A stretch of 6,981 bases of DNA, taken from assembly GCA_030667735.1 (NCBI GenBank), contig DAOUVG010000081.1, forward strand, positions 1 to 6,981, written 5' to 3'. A model generated the notes under the pieces. It was not told where the DNA came from. It searched no databases and worked only from the letters and a program-made list of their open reading frames with translations. The DNA is from Dehalococcoidales bacterium. GTDB lineage: Bacteria > Chloroflexota > Dehalococcoidia > Dehalococcoidales > Fen-1064. This document shows, piece by piece, positions 5,835 to 6,981 of the stretch. The translations under genes and the position numbers were made by a program. Within the stretch, counting starts at the first letter, position 1. Each line of letters begins with the position of its first letter.

Positions 5835-5863
5835 TTGCTTTCCTTTCGTCCAGCTTCTATAAT
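5835..5863 (+). promoter_or_regulatory. Candidate promoter of the GH3 gene
   Basis: TTGCTT (5835-5840, three of six) and a perfect TATAAT (5858-5863) are separated by 17 nt. A start near 5870 would leave a leader of about 30 nt that contains the SD. It is back to back with the ykgJ promoter, with 8 nt between the two -35 hexamers. Confidence 0.55.
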
Positions 5864-5888
5864 CAGATACGACTCAACAGCCACGAAC

Positions 5889-5894
5889 AGGAGG
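5889..5894 (+). promoter_or_regulatory. Ribosome binding site fixing the GTG start of the GH3 gene
   Basis: AGGAGG lies 5 nt before GTG 5900. No ATG occurs in frame nearby upstream, and the first residues after the GTG match the usual N-terminus of bacterial GH3 enzymes. Confidence 0.75.
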
Positions 5895-5899
5895 TCGCC

Positions 5900-6981
5900 G
5901 TGGAAGACCGTGTTGAAGCCCTGCTGGGCAGGATGACACTCGAGGAGAAGGTCTCCATGCTGGCGGGTACCGATGCCTGGCACACGCGGAGCATAGAGCG
6001 TCTGGGGATTCCCGCCCTCAAGATGACCGACGGGCCCTACGGTACACGGACGGAGTCCGACGATGAGCCTGGCTATATAATACCGGCCACCTGCTACCCC
6101 ACCGGCTCCGCCATGGGAGCCACCTGGAATACGGAGCTGATTGAGAGGGTTGGTATTGCCCTTGCCGAGGAGACCATAGCGATGGGGTGCCACATAATCC
6201 TCGGCCCCTGCGTCAATATCCACCGCTCTCCGCTGGGCGGGCGTAACTTCGAGAGCTTCTCCGAAGACCCCTATCTGGCAGCGCGAATGGCGGTAGCCCA
6301 CATAAGCGGCGTCCAGAGTCGGAACATCGGCACCTCCATCAAGCACTTCGCCCTGAACAACTCGGAGTTCGAGAGGTTCACTATCAGTTCCGAGGTATCA
6401 GAGAGGGTAATCCGGGAGATATACTTCCCCGCCTTTGAGATGGCCGTCCGGGAAGCACAGCCCTGGACGGTGATGAGTTCCTACAACCGTATCAACGGAG
6501 TCTCTGCTTCGGAGAACAGGTGGCTGCTTACCGAGGTCCTCAAAGACGAATGGGGGTTCGATGGGTTCGTGGTGTCCGACTGGGGGGGCGTCTACAATCT
6601 GGTACCGGCGGCGAACTCCGGCCTCGATATGGAAATGCCCGGCCCGGCACGATTCTTCGGCGAAGCGCTGGTGGAGGCCGTGAGGCAAGGCACAGTCAGC
6701 CAGGAGACGGTCGATGGAATGGTGCGGCGTGTCCTCCGGGTCGTCGTCAGGTCCGGGGCTTTCGAGGAGACCAGAACACCGTCTCCCGAGGCCGCCGACA
6801 CCCCGGAGCACCGGGCATTGACCCGTGAGGTCGCCCGCGAAGCAATCGTCCTCCTGAAGAACGACGGGGAACTGCTGCCGTTGCAGCGAGACAAGCTCAC
6901 GTCGGTAGCAGTCATCGGGCCGAACGCCACCGAAGCCAGGGTGGTAGGCGCCGGCAGCTCCCAGGTCACGCCGCGCTACAC
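5900..6981 (+). CDS. Glycoside hydrolase family 3 beta-glucosidase (3' end cut off)
   Basis: Hydrolyses terminal beta-linked sugars from oligosaccharides or glycosides with retention of configuration; exact specificity is not visible. The frame is open from GTG 5900 to the window edge, giving 360 residues of a family usually 700-850 aa long. EDRVEALLGRMTLEEKVSML (2-21) is the typical GH3 start. TDGPYGTR (43-50) carries the substrate-binding Asp44, GGRNFESFSEDPYL is conserved, and Lys148-His149 in IKHF contact the sugar. VVSDWGG contains the nucleophile, Asp227, and AANSGLDMEMPGP follows. REVAREAIVLLKN begins the second, alpha/beta sandwich domain. The acid/base residue would lie beyond the window. 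No signal peptide is present, so it is probably cytoplasmic and acts on imported oligosaccharides. No sugar transporter gene is in view. Confidence 0.95.
   Translation, partial: MEDRVEALLGRMTLEEKVSMLAGTDAWHTRSIERLGIPALKMTDGPYGTRTESDDEPGYIIPATCYPTGSAMGATWNTELIERVGIALAEETIAMGCHIILGPCVNIHRSPLGGRNFESFSEDPYLAARMAVAHISGVQSRNIGTSIKHFALNNSEFERFTISSEVSERVIREIYFPAFEMAVREAQPWTVMSSYNRINGVSASENRWLLTEVLKDEWGFDGFVVSDWGGVYNLVPAANSGLDMEMPGPARFFGEALVEAVRQGTVSQETVDGMVRRVLRVVVRSGAFEETRTPSPEAADTPEHRALTREVAREAIVLLKNDGELLPLQRDKLTSVAVIGPNATEARVVGAGSSQVTPRY

Noticed and set aside
5828..6346. 172-aa minus-strand ORF opposite the GH3 gene
   Set aside because: It is antisense to conserved GH3 motifs, and its translation is Gly/Arg-rich without recognisable domains.

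Overview
The window is GC-rich bacterial chromosomal DNA carrying ordinary metabolic genes, with no sign of phage, transposase, CRISPR or RNA genes. The mix of genes (molybdenum-cofactor synthesis, acyl-CoA carboxyltransferase, crotonase-fold enzyme, YkgJ-type cysteine protein, GH3 glycosidase) and a TGTCAYYCTGAG-type dispersed repeat would fit an anaerobic or facultative soil or sediment bacterium. Chloroflexota (Dehalococcoidia-like) is my best guess, from memory and with low confidence.

Layout. (1) On the + strand, positions 1-955 hold the 3' part of an ABC transporter ATPase of the molybdate/tungstate/sulfate type. It is followed 9 nt later by moaA (965-1948). The pair looks like a short operon linking oxyanion uptake to the first step of molybdopterin synthesis. 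(2) A short convergent spacer (1949-2051) separates these from minus-strand genes. (3) On the - strand, 3698 down to 2052 encodes an acyl-CoA carboxyltransferase (PccB/MmdA family). It is divided into two ORFs in the same reading frame by a TGA, and the second ORF has its own strong Shine-Dalgarno sequence. (4) A 349-bp gene-free stretch (3699-4047) holds the carboxyltransferase promoter candidate, a palindrome, a head-to-head pair of REP-like repeats and a strong minus-strand terminator. (5) On the - strand, 5126 down to 4278 is a crotonase-fold (enoyl-CoA hydratase-like) gene with a good sigma70-type promoter. A probable 68-aa ORF follows it, just before the terminator. (6) On the - strand, 5772 down to 5290 is a YkgJ-family cysteine-cluster protein. 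(7) On the + strand, 5900 to the window end is the N-terminal 360 residues of a GH3 beta-glucosidase, divergent from ykgJ across a compact region with promoter-like hexamers on both strands.

How they fit together. The two acyl-CoA genes are separate transcription units, divided by the terminator. They suggest CoA-ester metabolism, but no biotin carboxylase or dehydrogenase lies in view. The most unusual features are the split carboxyltransferase with a stop-plus-restart cassette, a crotonase homologue lacking both canonical catalytic glutamates, and a REP-like pair whose stems appear to covary. I see no convincing evidence for an entirely new multi-gene system here.
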